A stretch of 64,000 nt of DNA. Source: Stackebrandtia endophytica (GTDB lineage: Bacteria > Actinomycetota > Actinomycetes > Mycobacteriales > Micromonosporaceae). Location: positions 186,001 through 250,000 of the forward strand of contig NZ_VFOW01000001.1 in assembly GCF_006716355.1 (NCBI RefSeq). Reading direction: 5' to 3'. The position numbers and the translations under genes were made by a program. The notes under the pieces were generated by a model. The model was given only the letters and a program-made list of their open reading frames with translations. It did no database searches and was not told where the DNA came from. Numbering within the stretch: the first letter of the stretch is position 1; each line of letters begins with the position of its first letter. Positions 33,145 through 41,968 of the stretch are shown in pieces.

Positions 33145-33903
33145 ATGGTGGATGTCGAACCGGTTACCACCGAGCCGCCGGGCCACGTGCGCCCCAGCGT
33201 GTTGTCACAAACGTGGCGTCAAGTCACCTTCGTCCATTGGCCCATCGACCCGGCCGACGCCGAACGGCTCCTACCACCCGGTACGGCTCCCGACATCGTC
33301 GGTGGCGTCACCTATGTCGGCCTGGTGGCGTTCCGAATGGATCGGGTACGGCCCCGTGGATTCCCCGTCGTCCCACATCTCAGCGAGTTCGCCGAGACGA
33401 ATGTGCGACTGTACTCGGTGGACGACGCGGGCCGGCGGGGTGTGGTGTTCCTGTCGATGGACGCCGAACGCCTGATCCCGGTGATAATCGGGAGAGCCAT
33501 GGGCTTGCCGTATCGCTGGTCACGCATGCGAATCGAGGCGCACGGCGGGAACGTGTCCTATCTGTGCCAGCCGGGTCGGGCCGGACGTCCGAGCCGGTTG
33601 GCGATCGAGATCGGAGACCCGATCGCCGATCAGTCGGCCCACGAACGGTTCGTCACCGCCCGGTGGGGAATGCACTGCGGTCGACGGTACCTACCGACGG
33701 AACATCCGGCTTGGCCGTTGCACCGTGCTCGGCTGACGTCCGGTGAGGACACCCTCGTCTCAGCGGCGGGCTTGCCCGGCGTCACCGACGAACCGCCCGC
33801 CAGTGTGCTGTACTCCCCCGGTGTCCACGCCCGCTTCGGTCCGCGGCGTTCCGAAGGAGAACACCGTCCGATCCCGCTGGGCGATATCGACGAACCGGCT
33901 TAG
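33145..33903 (+). CDS. YqjF-like DUF2071 protein
   Basis: 252 residues. SQTWRQVTFVHWPIDPADAERLLPPGTAPDIVGGVTYVGLVAF and HLSEFAETNVRLYSVDDAGRRGVVFLSMDAERL are hallmark DUF2071/YqjF (acetoacetate-decarboxylase-like fold) segments, ending with YSPGVHARFGPRR. The ATG at 33145 has no strong ribosome site, so the transcript may be leaderless. It lies 9 bp upstream of the Hsp70-like gene and is probably co-transcribed with it. Function is unproven. Confidence 0.82.
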   Translation: MVDVEPVTTEPPGHVRPSVLSQTWRQVTFVHWPIDPADAERLLPPGTAPDIVGGVTYVGLVAFRMDRVRPRGFPVVPHLSEFAETNVRLYSVDDAGRRGVVFLSMDAERLIPVIIGRAMGLPYRWSRMRIEAHGGNVSYLCQPGRAGRPSRLAIEIGDPIADQSAHERFVTARWGMHCGRRYLPTEHPAWPLHRARLTSGEDTLVSAAGLPGVTDEPPASVLYSPGVHARFGPRRSEGEHRPIPLGDIDEPA

Positions 33904-33912
33904 CATCGGAAC

Positions 33913-36729
33913 ATGTCCGCTTCACGCCTCTCTGTCGATTATGGAACAACGAACACCGTGGCGGTGTTGTCGTGGCACGACGAGAGACCGCGCGTGCTGC
34001 ACTTCGGTCCGTCGGCGTTGCTGGCGTCGGCGGTTCACTCCGACGGTGCGGGGCGGTTGTCGACCGGAAACGACGCGGTTCGCGCTGGCCGCAGCAACCC
34101 GTCGGGGTTCGAACCCCATCCCAAGCGACGGATCGACGACGGCGAGGTGCTACTGGGTGCCTCGACGCACCCGGTCGCGGAGTTGATCGCTGCGACCCTG
34201 TCAACGGTCCGAGTCGAAGCCGAACGGGTATCCAACGGCCCGATCGACGAGCTCGTCATGACCATCCCGGCCGGCTGGGCGACACCACGACGATCGGTGC
34301 TGGCCGAGGCCGCGTCGCTGGCGGAACTCCCCGAACCGACATTCGTCCCCGAACCGGTGGCGGCGGCATCCTATTTCGCCACCCGGGCTCAGGCGCCGAT
34401 CCCCGACGGCGGGACCGCCGTGGTGTACGACTTGGGCGCGGGAACCTTCGACGTCACGGTGGTTCGCCGCACCGGCACCGACTTCGAAGTACTGGCGGTC
34501 AACGGCCTTGACGACCTCGGAGGCATCGACCTCGATCAGGTCCTCATCGAACTGATCGGCGCCTCGCTGAACCACGAACGTCGTGATGTCTGGCGGCGAT
34601 TGCTCGCACCCGCCGACGCCACCGCCATGCGCGCTCGACACGAACTGTGGCGCGACGTCCGCGACGCCAGGGAAGCCCTGTCCCGTCAACCTAACGCGGA
34701 CATATATCTGCCGTTGGTCGATCATCAGGTGCACATCAATCGAGAGGAATTCGAACAACACGCCGCGGTCGTGTTGGGACCCACCATCACCACGATGATG
34801 CGCGCCGTCGGTGACTCCGGCATACCGCCCGCCGATCTCGCGGGCGTCCTTCTCGTCGGCGGTGCCAGCCGGACGCCCCTGATCGCCACCCTGGTCCACC
34901 GCGCCGTCACCATCGCACCGACCACAGTGGAACAGCCGGAGCTCGTCGTCGCCGACGGCGGACTGTGCGCCGCACCGATCGACCAACCGTCGGCGACCGC
35001 GCCCCCGCGCCCCACCGATTCCCGTCCCGAACGCCCCCGGGTGCCGTTGCCGAGCGAGGTCGCACGAATCATCGGCTCCGTCATGCAGGAGGAGGTCGCC
35101 CTCGCGACAGAACAGGGTCGGGGGCCGGGTCTGTCGGCAGCCGTGTCACTGTTGGCCCGTATCGATCCCACCGCCGCCATCGACCGACTTCTGTCCATGG
35201 AGGACGTTTACTCCTTCTCGAATGTCTTCGATGTATTGTCCGGCGACGTTTCCGCCATCACCGACGCCCTCGATCAGGTGCCCGAAGACCACCCGCTCCG
35301 GCACATCGCACTGTTCGAGGCCGCTGAGGCCCTCGCGACGACGGCGCCCGAGACGGCCGCGAATCTCTTCGACCGATGTGATCGGATGCTTCGCGCGACG
35401 CCGACACCGTCTCGGCAGACCCGCGTGGCCCTCCTGCGAAGCGCCGCGTTGTGGAGCGCAGCGAGCGACGACGCGAGTGAACGCCGGTTGACGGCGGTCA
35501 CCCCGCCACACCAACGAGACCGGTATCTCGCCCTGTGCCAGGCCATTCGGCCGCTGGCGGCCGCCGATCCGCAGCGGGCACTGCGCACCCTGCCCATCGC
35601 CGTCAACGGCACCGGCGACGAGGAACTCTCGGTCGGAATCCTCGTCCGATATGTCGGGGTGGTGGACGTCGAGCGCGCCGGAGGTCTCGTCGCCCGGGCC
35701 ACCCGTCCCGACGGACGGTGCGAAGTGTTGCTGCTGATCGCCGCCCTGACCGAGGACTCCGCACATGCACGAGGTCTACTGTCGGAAGTGGAGCGTCTCA
35801 TTCCGCAGCTGCCGCAGGGCTACCGGCGCGACCTCGTCTTCCGCAAGGTGGTCAACGCGTGGGCGACGGTCGACCCCGAGCGCGCGGAGTATCTGCTCGC
35901 CTCACCACTTGACGGCGATCCGTTCAACAGCTGGGTCCTGGCGGAACTCGCGGTCGAGCTGGCGAAAGTCGACATCGAACGAGCGGTGCAACTCCACCGG
36001 ATGCTCCCCGACGAGTACGCCGAGATGGCGGTGTCGTTGGCGGAGGCCCTGCTCGAGGTCGACGTCCAGGCCGCCGAACGGGTCGCACATACCATTCCGG
36101 GACGATTCGACCTGTGGGAATACCGCATCGCCGACCTGGTCGAGCAATTCGCGGAGGTCGACCTTCCCGCCGCCGAACGGCTCACCGGCAGGCTTCCCGC
36201 CGACGACACCGAAGCCGACGACGCCCGGTTGGCGCTGGCCAGGCAATGGGCCGGTATCGCTCCGGATCGCGCGGAACACTGGGCGCGTGCCATCGTGAGT
36301 CCCTACGACGAATGCGCCGCCGTCTGCGCGTTGGCCGCCACCGCCGCCGGGTACACCCGGAGTAGCCCCAAGCGGGCGCGGCGACTTCTCAAGGAGGCCA
36401 CCGAACTCGCCGCCGGATTGAGCGGACGCGACGAGATCGACGGGTTGATCGCCCTCGGCACGGCGGCCGCCGGTCTGGATCCCGCCGAGGCCGCGCGCAC
36501 CCTCGCCAAGGCCGAACCGATGGTGCGCGCCGTCGACCATCGGGCGTCGCACAACGCCTACACCCGGGACCTGGCCCATGCCTGGATGACCGTTGATCGG
36601 GAACGATCCGAACGCCTACTGCGCTCGCTCAAGGACGACCCGCTACGAACCAGGCACCTGTTGTTCATCGCCGAGGAGGCCGCTCGCAAACACGGCATCA
36701 CCGTGCGGCCCGCCGGACCGCGAAGATGA
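33913..36729 (+). CDS. Hsp70-like ATPase fused to ~33-residue helical repeats
   Basis: 938 residues. Residues 1 to about 365 are an actin/Hsp70 ATPase: phosphate 1 VDYGTTNTVAVL, phosphate 2 VVYDLGAGTFDVTV, adenosine LLVGGASRTPLI. There is no DnaK peptide-binding domain. The remainder is helical with recurring (V/I)(D/A)-x-x-x-A-x-x-(L/V) units: ADPQRALRTL (551), VDVERAGGL (584), VDPERAEYLL (653), VDIERAVQL (686), VDVQAAERV (716), VDLPAAERL (749), IAPDRAEHW (782), LDPAEAARTL (855), VDRERSERLL (894), mostly 33 apart. This is probably an alpha-solenoid that binds a partner. No signal peptide or membrane helix is seen, so it is cytoplasmic. Confidence 0.86.
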   Translation: MSASRLSVDYGTTNTVAVLSWHDERPRVLHFGPSALLASAVHSDGAGRLSTGNDAVRAGRSNPSGFEPHPKRRIDDGEVLLGASTHPVAELIAATLSTVRVEAERVSNGPIDELVMTIPAGWATPRRSVLAEAASLAELPEPTFVPEPVAAASYFATRAQAPIPDGGTAVVYDLGAGTFDVTVVRRTGTDFEVLAVNGLDDLGGIDLDQVLIELIGASLNHERRDVWRRLLAPADATAMRARHELWRDVRDAREALSRQPNADIYLPLVDHQVHINREEFEQHAAVVLGPTITTMMRAVGDSGIPPADLAGVLLVGGASRTPLIATLVHRAVTIAPTTVEQPELVVADGGLCAAPIDQPSATAPPRPTDSRPERPRVPLPSEVARIIGSVMQEEVALATEQGRGPGLSAAVSLLARIDPTAAIDRLLSMEDVYSFSNVFDVLSGDVSAITDALDQVPEDHPLRHIALFEAAEALATTAPETAANLFDRCDRMLRATPTPSRQTRVALLRSAALWSAASDDASERRLTAVTPPHQRDRYLALCQAIRPLAAADPQRALRTLPIAVNGTGDEELSVGILVRYVGVVDVERAGGLVARATRPDGRCEVLLLIAALTEDSAHARGLLSEVERLIPQLPQGYRRDLVFRKVVNAWATVDPERAEYLLASPLDGDPFNSWVLAELAVELAKVDIERAVQLHRMLPDEYAEMAVSLAEALLEVDVQAAERVAHTIPGRFDLWEYRIADLVEQFAEVDLPAAERLTGRLPADDTEADDARLALARQWAGIAPDRAEHWARAIVSPYDECAAVCALAATAAGYTRSSPKRARRLLKEATELAAGLSGRDEIDGLIALGTAAAGLDPAEAARTLAKAEPMVRAVDHRASHNAYTRDLAHAWMTVDRERSERLLRSLKDDPLRTRHLLFIAEEAARKHGITVRPAGPRR

Positions 36730-36897
36730 CGATCCGGGCCGTGACACGACCGCCCAGGGGCCATGGTTCATTCACGGCCACGGGGTGACATCACCCACGA
36801 CAGCGGACCGAAACCTCCGACGACCATCCACTGTTGATCGAGAGCCTACGGATGCACTCGATGCCAAGGTCGGCCCCGAACCTCCGAACGGACGCTC

Positions 36898-36934
36898 GTG
36901 GGGCTCATACCCGTGCACCGGAGATGAGCCCCAC
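36898..36934. terminator. Bidirectional terminator hairpin
   Basis: An 11-bp perfect stem, GTGGGGCTCAT (36898-36908) with ATGAGCCCCAC (36924-36934), and a 15-base loop, 14 bp from the amylase stop and 170 bp from the Hsp70-like stop. The 219-bp gap between these convergent genes holds nothing else I can support. Confidence 0.65.
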
Positions 36935-36948
36935 GAAAGTCAGGGTGA

Positions 36949-38439
36949 TCAGATCTTGGCGCCGACGTGCACCGCGAGCACTCCGTTGGGCGGTACCGTC
37001 GCCGTCAGAGTTCCCGAGTCATCCACCTCGTAGGTCGGACCGGTGCACCGTCCATTCAGGTAGTCACCGTTGGCCACATCACAGTAGACGCCCGGAGGAA
37101 GGCCGGTAGTGAACTCGCGGCTCAACTCACCGTCGGTGGCGTTGAACGCGGCGTAGCCACGATCTCCACGGCCGAAACCGATCTGTGAGCCGTCTCCCCA
37201 CCAATCCGTCATCGGAGCATCGCCGACCGCGGACCGGAACGCCACCATGTTCAACACGGTGCGTTCTCGGTGCACACAGTCCCACCCCGACAGACAGTTC
37301 CCCGCCTCGTCGACGGCGGACAGTGTCATACCGGTCGAATCCGCCGGAGGTCCCTGATCGTGGTCGTCAAAGGTGAAACCGGTGAGAAGATGTGGGGCAC
37401 CGTAGGCGTGTGCCAGGTTGAACGCCTGTGCCATCCGATAACGCGCACCATCTCGATAGGTCAACGGAGCTTGACCGTTTCGCTGCGTGTCGTGGTTGTC
37501 GATGAAGGTCATCGCGTCGGCCGACTCCAGCAGTAGATGCGATTCGAGGTTCTGGAGTGCACCGAGGTTGCCGTCGGCGAACCGGGCACCCACCTCGTAG
37601 CCGTAACGGAACTCGGTAACCCGACCGAGTCCGGTGTACTCGGTGGGGCTTATCTCGCCCGGACCTCCCTCGATCACCTCGAGGAAGACCTTGGGACTGC
37701 CGTCCAGACCCGCCAGGATCGCCGCGATGTCCTCGGCGGGCATGTGTTTGGCGGCGTCGATCCGGAACCCGTCGACTCCCAGATTCAGGAGGTCCTGGAG
37801 GTAGGCGGTCAATCGGCCACGAACATAGTCGTTCTCGGTCGCCAGGTCGGCGAGATTGAGCAGCTCGCAGTTCTGGACCTCCCAGCGGTCCGCCCAATCG
37901 CGGATGTCGTCGTCACCGTGACGACCGCAGTGGTGGAAATCGTTGTACCCGTATGGAACCGCCGGGTACTCGTAGTGGTCGAAGGTGTTGCCCCCGCTGC
38001 CGGTGCTCCGGCTCCCAAGACCGGTCATGTGATTGATGACGGCATCGATGTAGACCTCGACACCTGCGGCATCGCAGGCGGCGACCATGTCGGCGAACGC
38101 GTCGCGGTCACCGCGACGGCTGTCGAGTTGGTAACTGACGGGTTGGTAGTCCTGCCACCAGGGGTATCCCTGTTCCGGCAGTACTACGTGCTCCTGCGGA
38201 GCCGACACTTCGACGGCGCCGAAGCCGGCCGGCCCCAGGGTATCGGTGCATTCGCGACCGATGGATTCCCACGGCCACTGGAAGAAGTGGACGACGGCCT
38301 CACTGCTTCCGATCGGTGTGGTGATGGACGGTTCGTCGGACGGGATGTCGGCGGCGGGCTGCGCCATTGCCGATCCCGCAAGAAGAAGAGCGCTCACGGT
38401 GGCGATGGTGACGCCGGTGTAGCGCGAACGACGGGACAT
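36949..38439 (-). CDS. Secreted alpha-amylase, GH13
   Basis: 496 residues with a cleavable signal peptide (TIATVSALLLAGSAMAQ, cut near residue 26). GH13 regions: DAVINH (132-137), GFRIDAAKH with nucleophile Asp228, VFLEV with acid/base Glu254, and FIDNHD with Asp317. The opening VVHFFQWPWESIGREC matches Streptomyces-type secreted amylases. The C-terminal beta domain ends at the stop and no starch-binding domain follows. It hydrolyses alpha-1,4-glucan outside the cell. A palindrome upstream (38473-38484) suggests repressor control. The gene stands alone. Confidence 0.94.
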   Translation of the reverse strand: MSRRSRYTGVTIATVSALLLAGSAMAQPAADIPSDEPSITTPIGSSEAVVHFFQWPWESIGRECTDTLGPAGFGAVEVSAPQEHVVLPEQGYPWWQDYQPVSYQLDSRRGDRDAFADMVAACDAAGVEVYIDAVINHMTGLGSRSTGSGGNTFDHYEYPAVPYGYNDFHHCGRHGDDDIRDWADRWEVQNCELLNLADLATENDYVRGRLTAYLQDLLNLGVDGFRIDAAKHMPAEDIAAILAGLDGSPKVFLEVIEGGPGEISPTEYTGLGRVTEFRYGYEVGARFADGNLGALQNLESHLLLESADAMTFIDNHDTQRNGQAPLTYRDGARYRMAQAFNLAHAYGAPHLLTGFTFDDHDQGPPADSTGMTLSAVDEAGNCLSGWDCVHRERTVLNMVAFRSAVGDAPMTDWWGDGSQIGFGRGDRGYAAFNATDGELSREFTTGLPPGVYCDVANGDYLNGRCTGPTYEVDDSGTLTATVPPNGVLAVHVGAKI

Positions 38440-38472
38440 ACTGACCTCGCTCGGTTGATCGATACTGCAAAT

Positions 38473-38484
38473 CCTTGCGCAAGG
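38473..38484. promoter_or_regulatory. Palindromic operator upstream of amylase gene
   Basis: The perfect 12-bp palindrome CCTTGCGCAAGG is 34 bp upstream of the amylase ATG. CTTGC half-sites resemble those near actinomycete amylase genes controlled by MalR-type LacI repressors. No regulator gene is adjacent, so control would be in trans. The rest of the gap to 38790 holds no supported gene. Confidence 0.55.
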
Positions 38485-38790
38485 TTTCAGTGATGCTATA
38501 GCCGCTTTATGTGCTCGTCAATCGACTGATGACAACCCGGGCGCCTGAAATGTCGGCAATGCCCGGTAATTCTTGCAGTATTTACATCTGCCGATGCGCT
38601 GTCCCGATTGAGCTGCAATGATGCCGCAGGTAGAACCTCCAACCCATGGCAACCATCTCGGTCGGCGACTGCAAGAACTTTCAAAGACCGAAATTCCATT
38701 CCCACCGCGTCGGCCCCATGGGGACAGCGACGAACATGCGCCGCGAATCCCCGGGCACAACCCGCACCGAACGCCGCCTCCGGTGAAATA

Positions 38791-39546
38791 GTGGACGACG
38801 TGGATCACTCTGGAGATGTGCGCCGTGCGCGATTCATCGACGCGAACCTGGCGGGCGCCCGCTTCATCCGCTGCGATCTCTCCGGTGCCGTCATGCGTGC
38901 CGTGGACGTCGACGGAGCCGAGATCGACGCCCCCTGGCTGACGGAGAGCGACGGCCGCCTGCTGGTCAACGACGTCGACGTCGCCCCGTACGTCGAGGCC
39001 GAGTTGAACCTTCGATTCCCCGGTCGGGACCAACGGCGCTCCGACCGGCCCGATGACCTACAGAATGCCTGGGCCGCAGTGGAAGCGGCATGGACGTCCA
39101 CCGTCAAGCGAGCCGCTTCGATGCCCGAGGGCACCGTGGAGATCTCAGTGGACGGCGAATGGTCCTTCGCCCAGACTCTGCGGCACCTGGTGATGGCGAC
39201 CGATACCTGGCTGAGACGAGCCGTCCTGGAGATCGAGGAGCCCTATCATCCGATCGGCCTGCCCCACGCCGAGTATGAGACCGACGGCTACGACCTGTCC
39301 GTCTTCACCGCGGATCATCCCGACTACACCGAGGTGACGGCGGCGAGAACCGACCGCATGACCATGGTCCGTGACTTCCTCGCCACCACGACATCACGAC
39401 AGCTGGCCGAACCCCGTAGAAGCCCCTGGGCCCCCGATCATCGAGAGACCGTCCTCTCGTGCGTGCACACGATACTGAACGAAGAATGGGAACACCTTCG
39501 CTACGCGCTCCGCGACCTGGACAAGATCAAAGAAGGCGGCGGCTGA
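38791..39546 (+). CDS. Pentapeptide-repeat / DinB-like fusion protein
   Basis: 251 residues from GTG 38791. The first about 45 residues are pentapeptide repeats (RARFIDANLAGARFIRCDLSGAVM). After a linker, residues about 95-250 form a DinB-like four-helix bundle (WSFAQTLRHLVMATDTWLRRAVL, then CVHTILNEEWEHLRYALRDLD) with the conserved His residues near LRHLV and EEWEHLRY. DinB-like enzymes are metal-dependent, thiol-linked or DNA-damage related. The start is uncertain because the ribosome site is weak. Confidence 0.76.
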   Translation: MDDVDHSGDVRRARFIDANLAGARFIRCDLSGAVMRAVDVDGAEIDAPWLTESDGRLLVNDVDVAPYVEAELNLRFPGRDQRRSDRPDDLQNAWAAVEAAWTSTVKRAASMPEGTVEISVDGEWSFAQTLRHLVMATDTWLRRAVLEIEEPYHPIGLPHAEYETDGYDLSVFTADHPDYTEVTAARTDRMTMVRDFLATTTSRQLAEPRRSPWAPDHRETVLSCVHTILNEEWEHLRYALRDLDKIKEGGG

Positions 39547-39786
39547 CATCCATATAGGCATATCGTGTGCACCGCCTCATGGATCACCTGATCGATAGCG
39601 GGGATTGACGACCGATTCGGGCGACGCTCCTCTTGATTGTCGTCCCCCGATCCCCCGACTCTGCGACGCTGTTCCCAACGCCTCATCGGCGTCGAACCAC
39701 GCGGTGAGGCGCCAGTCGGGCTTCGGCATCCGGCCGACGTTCGACCCGAGCAGGACCACGCATGATCCCGACGCTAGGAGACCCTC

Positions 39787-41028
39787 GTGCACACACCGGT
39801 TCCGGAATATCTACAGGAGGTCGTCGACGGCCTCGAGGACAACCGGGACGGGAACGTCGCCGACTACATACCCGATCTGGCCGCGGCCGACCCTGAACGG
39901 TTCGGGCTCGCCCTGGCCACCGTCGGTGGACGGGTACACGCCGCGGGGGACGCCGGCCTCGAGTTCTCCATCCAATCGGTGTCCAAACCGTTCATCTACG
40001 CCGCCGCGCTCGTCGATCGCGGGTTCGACCGAGTACTCGGTTCCGTCGGGGTCGAACCCTCCGGCGAGGCCTTCGACGAACTGTCGCTCGAAGCTGACTC
40101 CCATCGGCCGAAGAATCCGATGATCAATGCCGGCGCGATCACCACACATCAGCTGTTGCTCGGTGACGACGCCACCTGCTCCGAACGCATCGCTCGCAGT
40201 GTGGACTTCCTGTCCGAACTCGCCGGCCGCCGGTTGGTCATCGATGAATCGGTCATGCGTTCCGAACTCGACACCGCAGACCGCAACCTGGCGTTGGCGC
40301 ATGTACTGCGCAATTATCAGGTCTTCAGCTCGGACGCGCATGAGGCGGTCGAGGGCTATACGGCACAGTGCTCGGTTCTCGTGACGGTCGAGGACTTGGC
40401 GGTCATGGGCGCGACCCTGGCCGGCGGTGGCGTTCAACCGATCACCGGCCGACGGGTGATCCCCACCGATGTGGCTCGACAAACGTTGTCGGTCATGGCC
40501 GCCGCCGGCATGTACGACGCGGCCGGAACCTGGTTCTCCGAGATAGGAATTCCCGCGAAGAGCGGTGTCTCCGGCGGGATGGTGGGTGTACTTCCCGGTC
40601 AGGTAGGTATCGGGGTGTTCTCGCCGCGGCTCGACAAACACGGCAACAGCGTCCGCGGCGTTGAAGCGTGTCGTCGCCTCTCCACCGACATGAACCTCCA
40701 CTTGATGGGCTTCGACGCACCCGGGTCGGCGTCCATTCGCGACATCGAACACCACGAGGGCGAGATCAGGGTCATCCTGCAGGGACCGATCCAGTTCTCC
40801 GCAGCCGAGAACATCGTCCATCGGCTCCAGGCCATCGAACCCGGCGACCTCCCCGTCCTGTTCGACGTCAGCCGAGTCGATGCGTTCCTCGACGTCGGCC
40901 GTCGAATGACCCTCGAGGGGATGCGCCGACTGCGAATCGACGGACACCCGATCGCCCTCTACGACCCGGATCGACGCCTCCCCTCCCCCGACATGGGCGA
41001 CGGGACGTTTCCTCAGGAACGACGATGA
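39787..41028 (+). CDS. glsA: Glutaminase A with C-terminal STAS domain
   Basis: 413 residues. The serine beta-lactamase-like fold of glutaminase has SIQSVSKPF with Ser64-x-x-Lys67, NPMINAGAI, and KSGVSGGMVGVLPGQVGIGVFSPRLDKHGNSVRG. It converts glutamine to glutamate and ammonia. From about residue 320 a STAS-like domain follows (GEIRVILQGPIQFSAAENIVHRL, VLFDVSRVDAFLDVGRRMTLEGMRRL), a common actinobacterial fusion thought to regulate activity. GTG 39787 follows AGGAG. Cytoplasmic. Confidence 0.92.
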   Translation: MHTPVPEYLQEVVDGLEDNRDGNVADYIPDLAAADPERFGLALATVGGRVHAAGDAGLEFSIQSVSKPFIYAAALVDRGFDRVLGSVGVEPSGEAFDELSLEADSHRPKNPMINAGAITTHQLLLGDDATCSERIARSVDFLSELAGRRLVIDESVMRSELDTADRNLALAHVLRNYQVFSSDAHEAVEGYTAQCSVLVTVEDLAVMGATLAGGGVQPITGRRVIPTDVARQTLSVMAAAGMYDAAGTWFSEIGIPAKSGVSGGMVGVLPGQVGIGVFSPRLDKHGNSVRGVEACRRLSTDMNLHLMGFDAPGSASIRDIEHHEGEIRVILQGPIQFSAAENIVHRLQAIEPGDLPVLFDVSRVDAFLDVGRRMTLEGMRRLRIDGHPIALYDPDRRLPSPDMGDGTFPQERR

Positions 41029-41266
41029 CCTCGACTCCTCGGGGTGGGTCGGAACGGCGCCAGTGGTACCCGCCGCTGGACCGGGCCGAAGTCGGTGAGG
41101 CGAGCTTCGTATTCAACCGGTCCACTCACGAAACCTCGCCTGCGAACGTCGCCCGAACAACGGCCCCGGTCGCGCATCGGTCAGAATCCACCTGCAGGCA
41201 TCGACCTGCGATCCACCGCTGAAGCCGTCCCGTGAACTCCGAGTTCGACCCCGAAAGGAAATATCG
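41029..41266. other. Gap between glutaminase and hypothetical gene
   Basis: An ATG at 41025 overlaps the glutaminase stop and opens 65 codons (to 41222), but composition is Arg/Thr/Pro-rich with no family resemblance. I regard it as probably non-coding. The GAAAGGA ribosome site of the next gene is at the right end. Confidence 0.35.
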
Positions 41267-41695
41267 ATGACCCGGTTCGAGGACTTCTCGTTCAAACTGC
41301 TCGTCGTCGAAGAGCTGATGTACCGCAGTGAGGCCCTCACACCCCGGTTCAACTGGTTCGATCACCTGAAGGCACAGGGCGTCGACGACCCCGACGACTA
41401 CTCCTATCAGGACGAGAACTTCGCCGAAATCCTCCCCGAATGTCGCGACCACTTCGAGAACCTGCTCATTCCCCGTGAGCTGCTCGACTCCGTGACCACG
41501 ATCCTGGTCGACGGGGGCAACGAGGCCTTCATGCACGCCGCGCCGTCCTGGGACGGTGAAGACGACCTGTTCGACGTCCGCTCACTGTCCGATCTCGACC
41601 TGGTCCCCAACCTACGAAAGATCACGGCCGAACCCCACTGGTTCCCACCGGGCGCCGAAGAGGTGTTCGCCGCCCGCGGAATCACCCTGGCGTGA
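41267..41695 (+). CDS. Acidic hypothetical protein, DUF6892-like
   Basis: 142 residues, strongly acidic. FEDFSFKLLVVEELMYRSEALTPRFN opens the protein, an aromatic/acid-rich middle (DHLKAQGVDDPDDYSYQDENFAEILPECRDHFENLLIP) follows, and it closes with WDGEDDLFDVRSLSDLDLVPNLRKITAEP. The pattern resembles small SMI1-like or DUF6892-type proteins, often immunity-like, but no toxin gene is next to it. GAAAGGA lies upstream of the ATG and a hairpin follows the stop by two bases. Confidence 0.65.
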   Translation: MTRFEDFSFKLLVVEELMYRSEALTPRFNWFDHLKAQGVDDPDDYSYQDENFAEILPECRDHFENLLIPRELLDSVTTILVDGGNEAFMHAAPSWDGEDDLFDVRSLSDLDLVPNLRKITAEPHWFPPGAEEVFAARGITLA

Positions 41696-41697
41696 TC

Positions 41698-41722
41698 CAC
41701 CATCGGTGTCGCCGCGATGGTG
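41698..41722 (+). terminator. Hairpin after acidic hypothetical gene
   Basis: Perfect 8-bp stem, CACCATCG (41698-41705) with CGATGGTG (41715-41722), loop 9, two bases after the stop codon. The sequence from here to 41968 shows no supported gene. Confidence 0.55.
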
Positions 41723-41968
41723 TTCGGCGAAACGCACCGAACCGCTGGGGCTCAACAGATCGCAACGTAGCTGTCGGCCCGGCCGCCAATGGGATAGCGG
41801 GGCATCGAGGTCGACGAGGGCCCGGCGGACCGGCTCACCTCGTCCGATACCTCGATGTCTGCAACTTTGTGGACCGCAGTTTTATCGACCGCAGTGCAGA
41901 GAGGACATGAGCGCCCGGAACCACGACCGGCCCGCGCGAATCCGTCCACGACGTCTACACTCCGTTCA

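Noticed and set aside
39577-39792. 71-codon minus-strand frame upstream of the glutaminase
   Set aside because: It overlaps the glutaminase ribosome site antisense and has no ribosome site of its own or recognisable motif.
41752-41906. Small minus-strand peptide ending MPRYPIGGRADSYVAIC
   Set aside because: No start with a ribosome site in frame and no neighbouring maturation genes; not supportable as a gene or precursor peptide.
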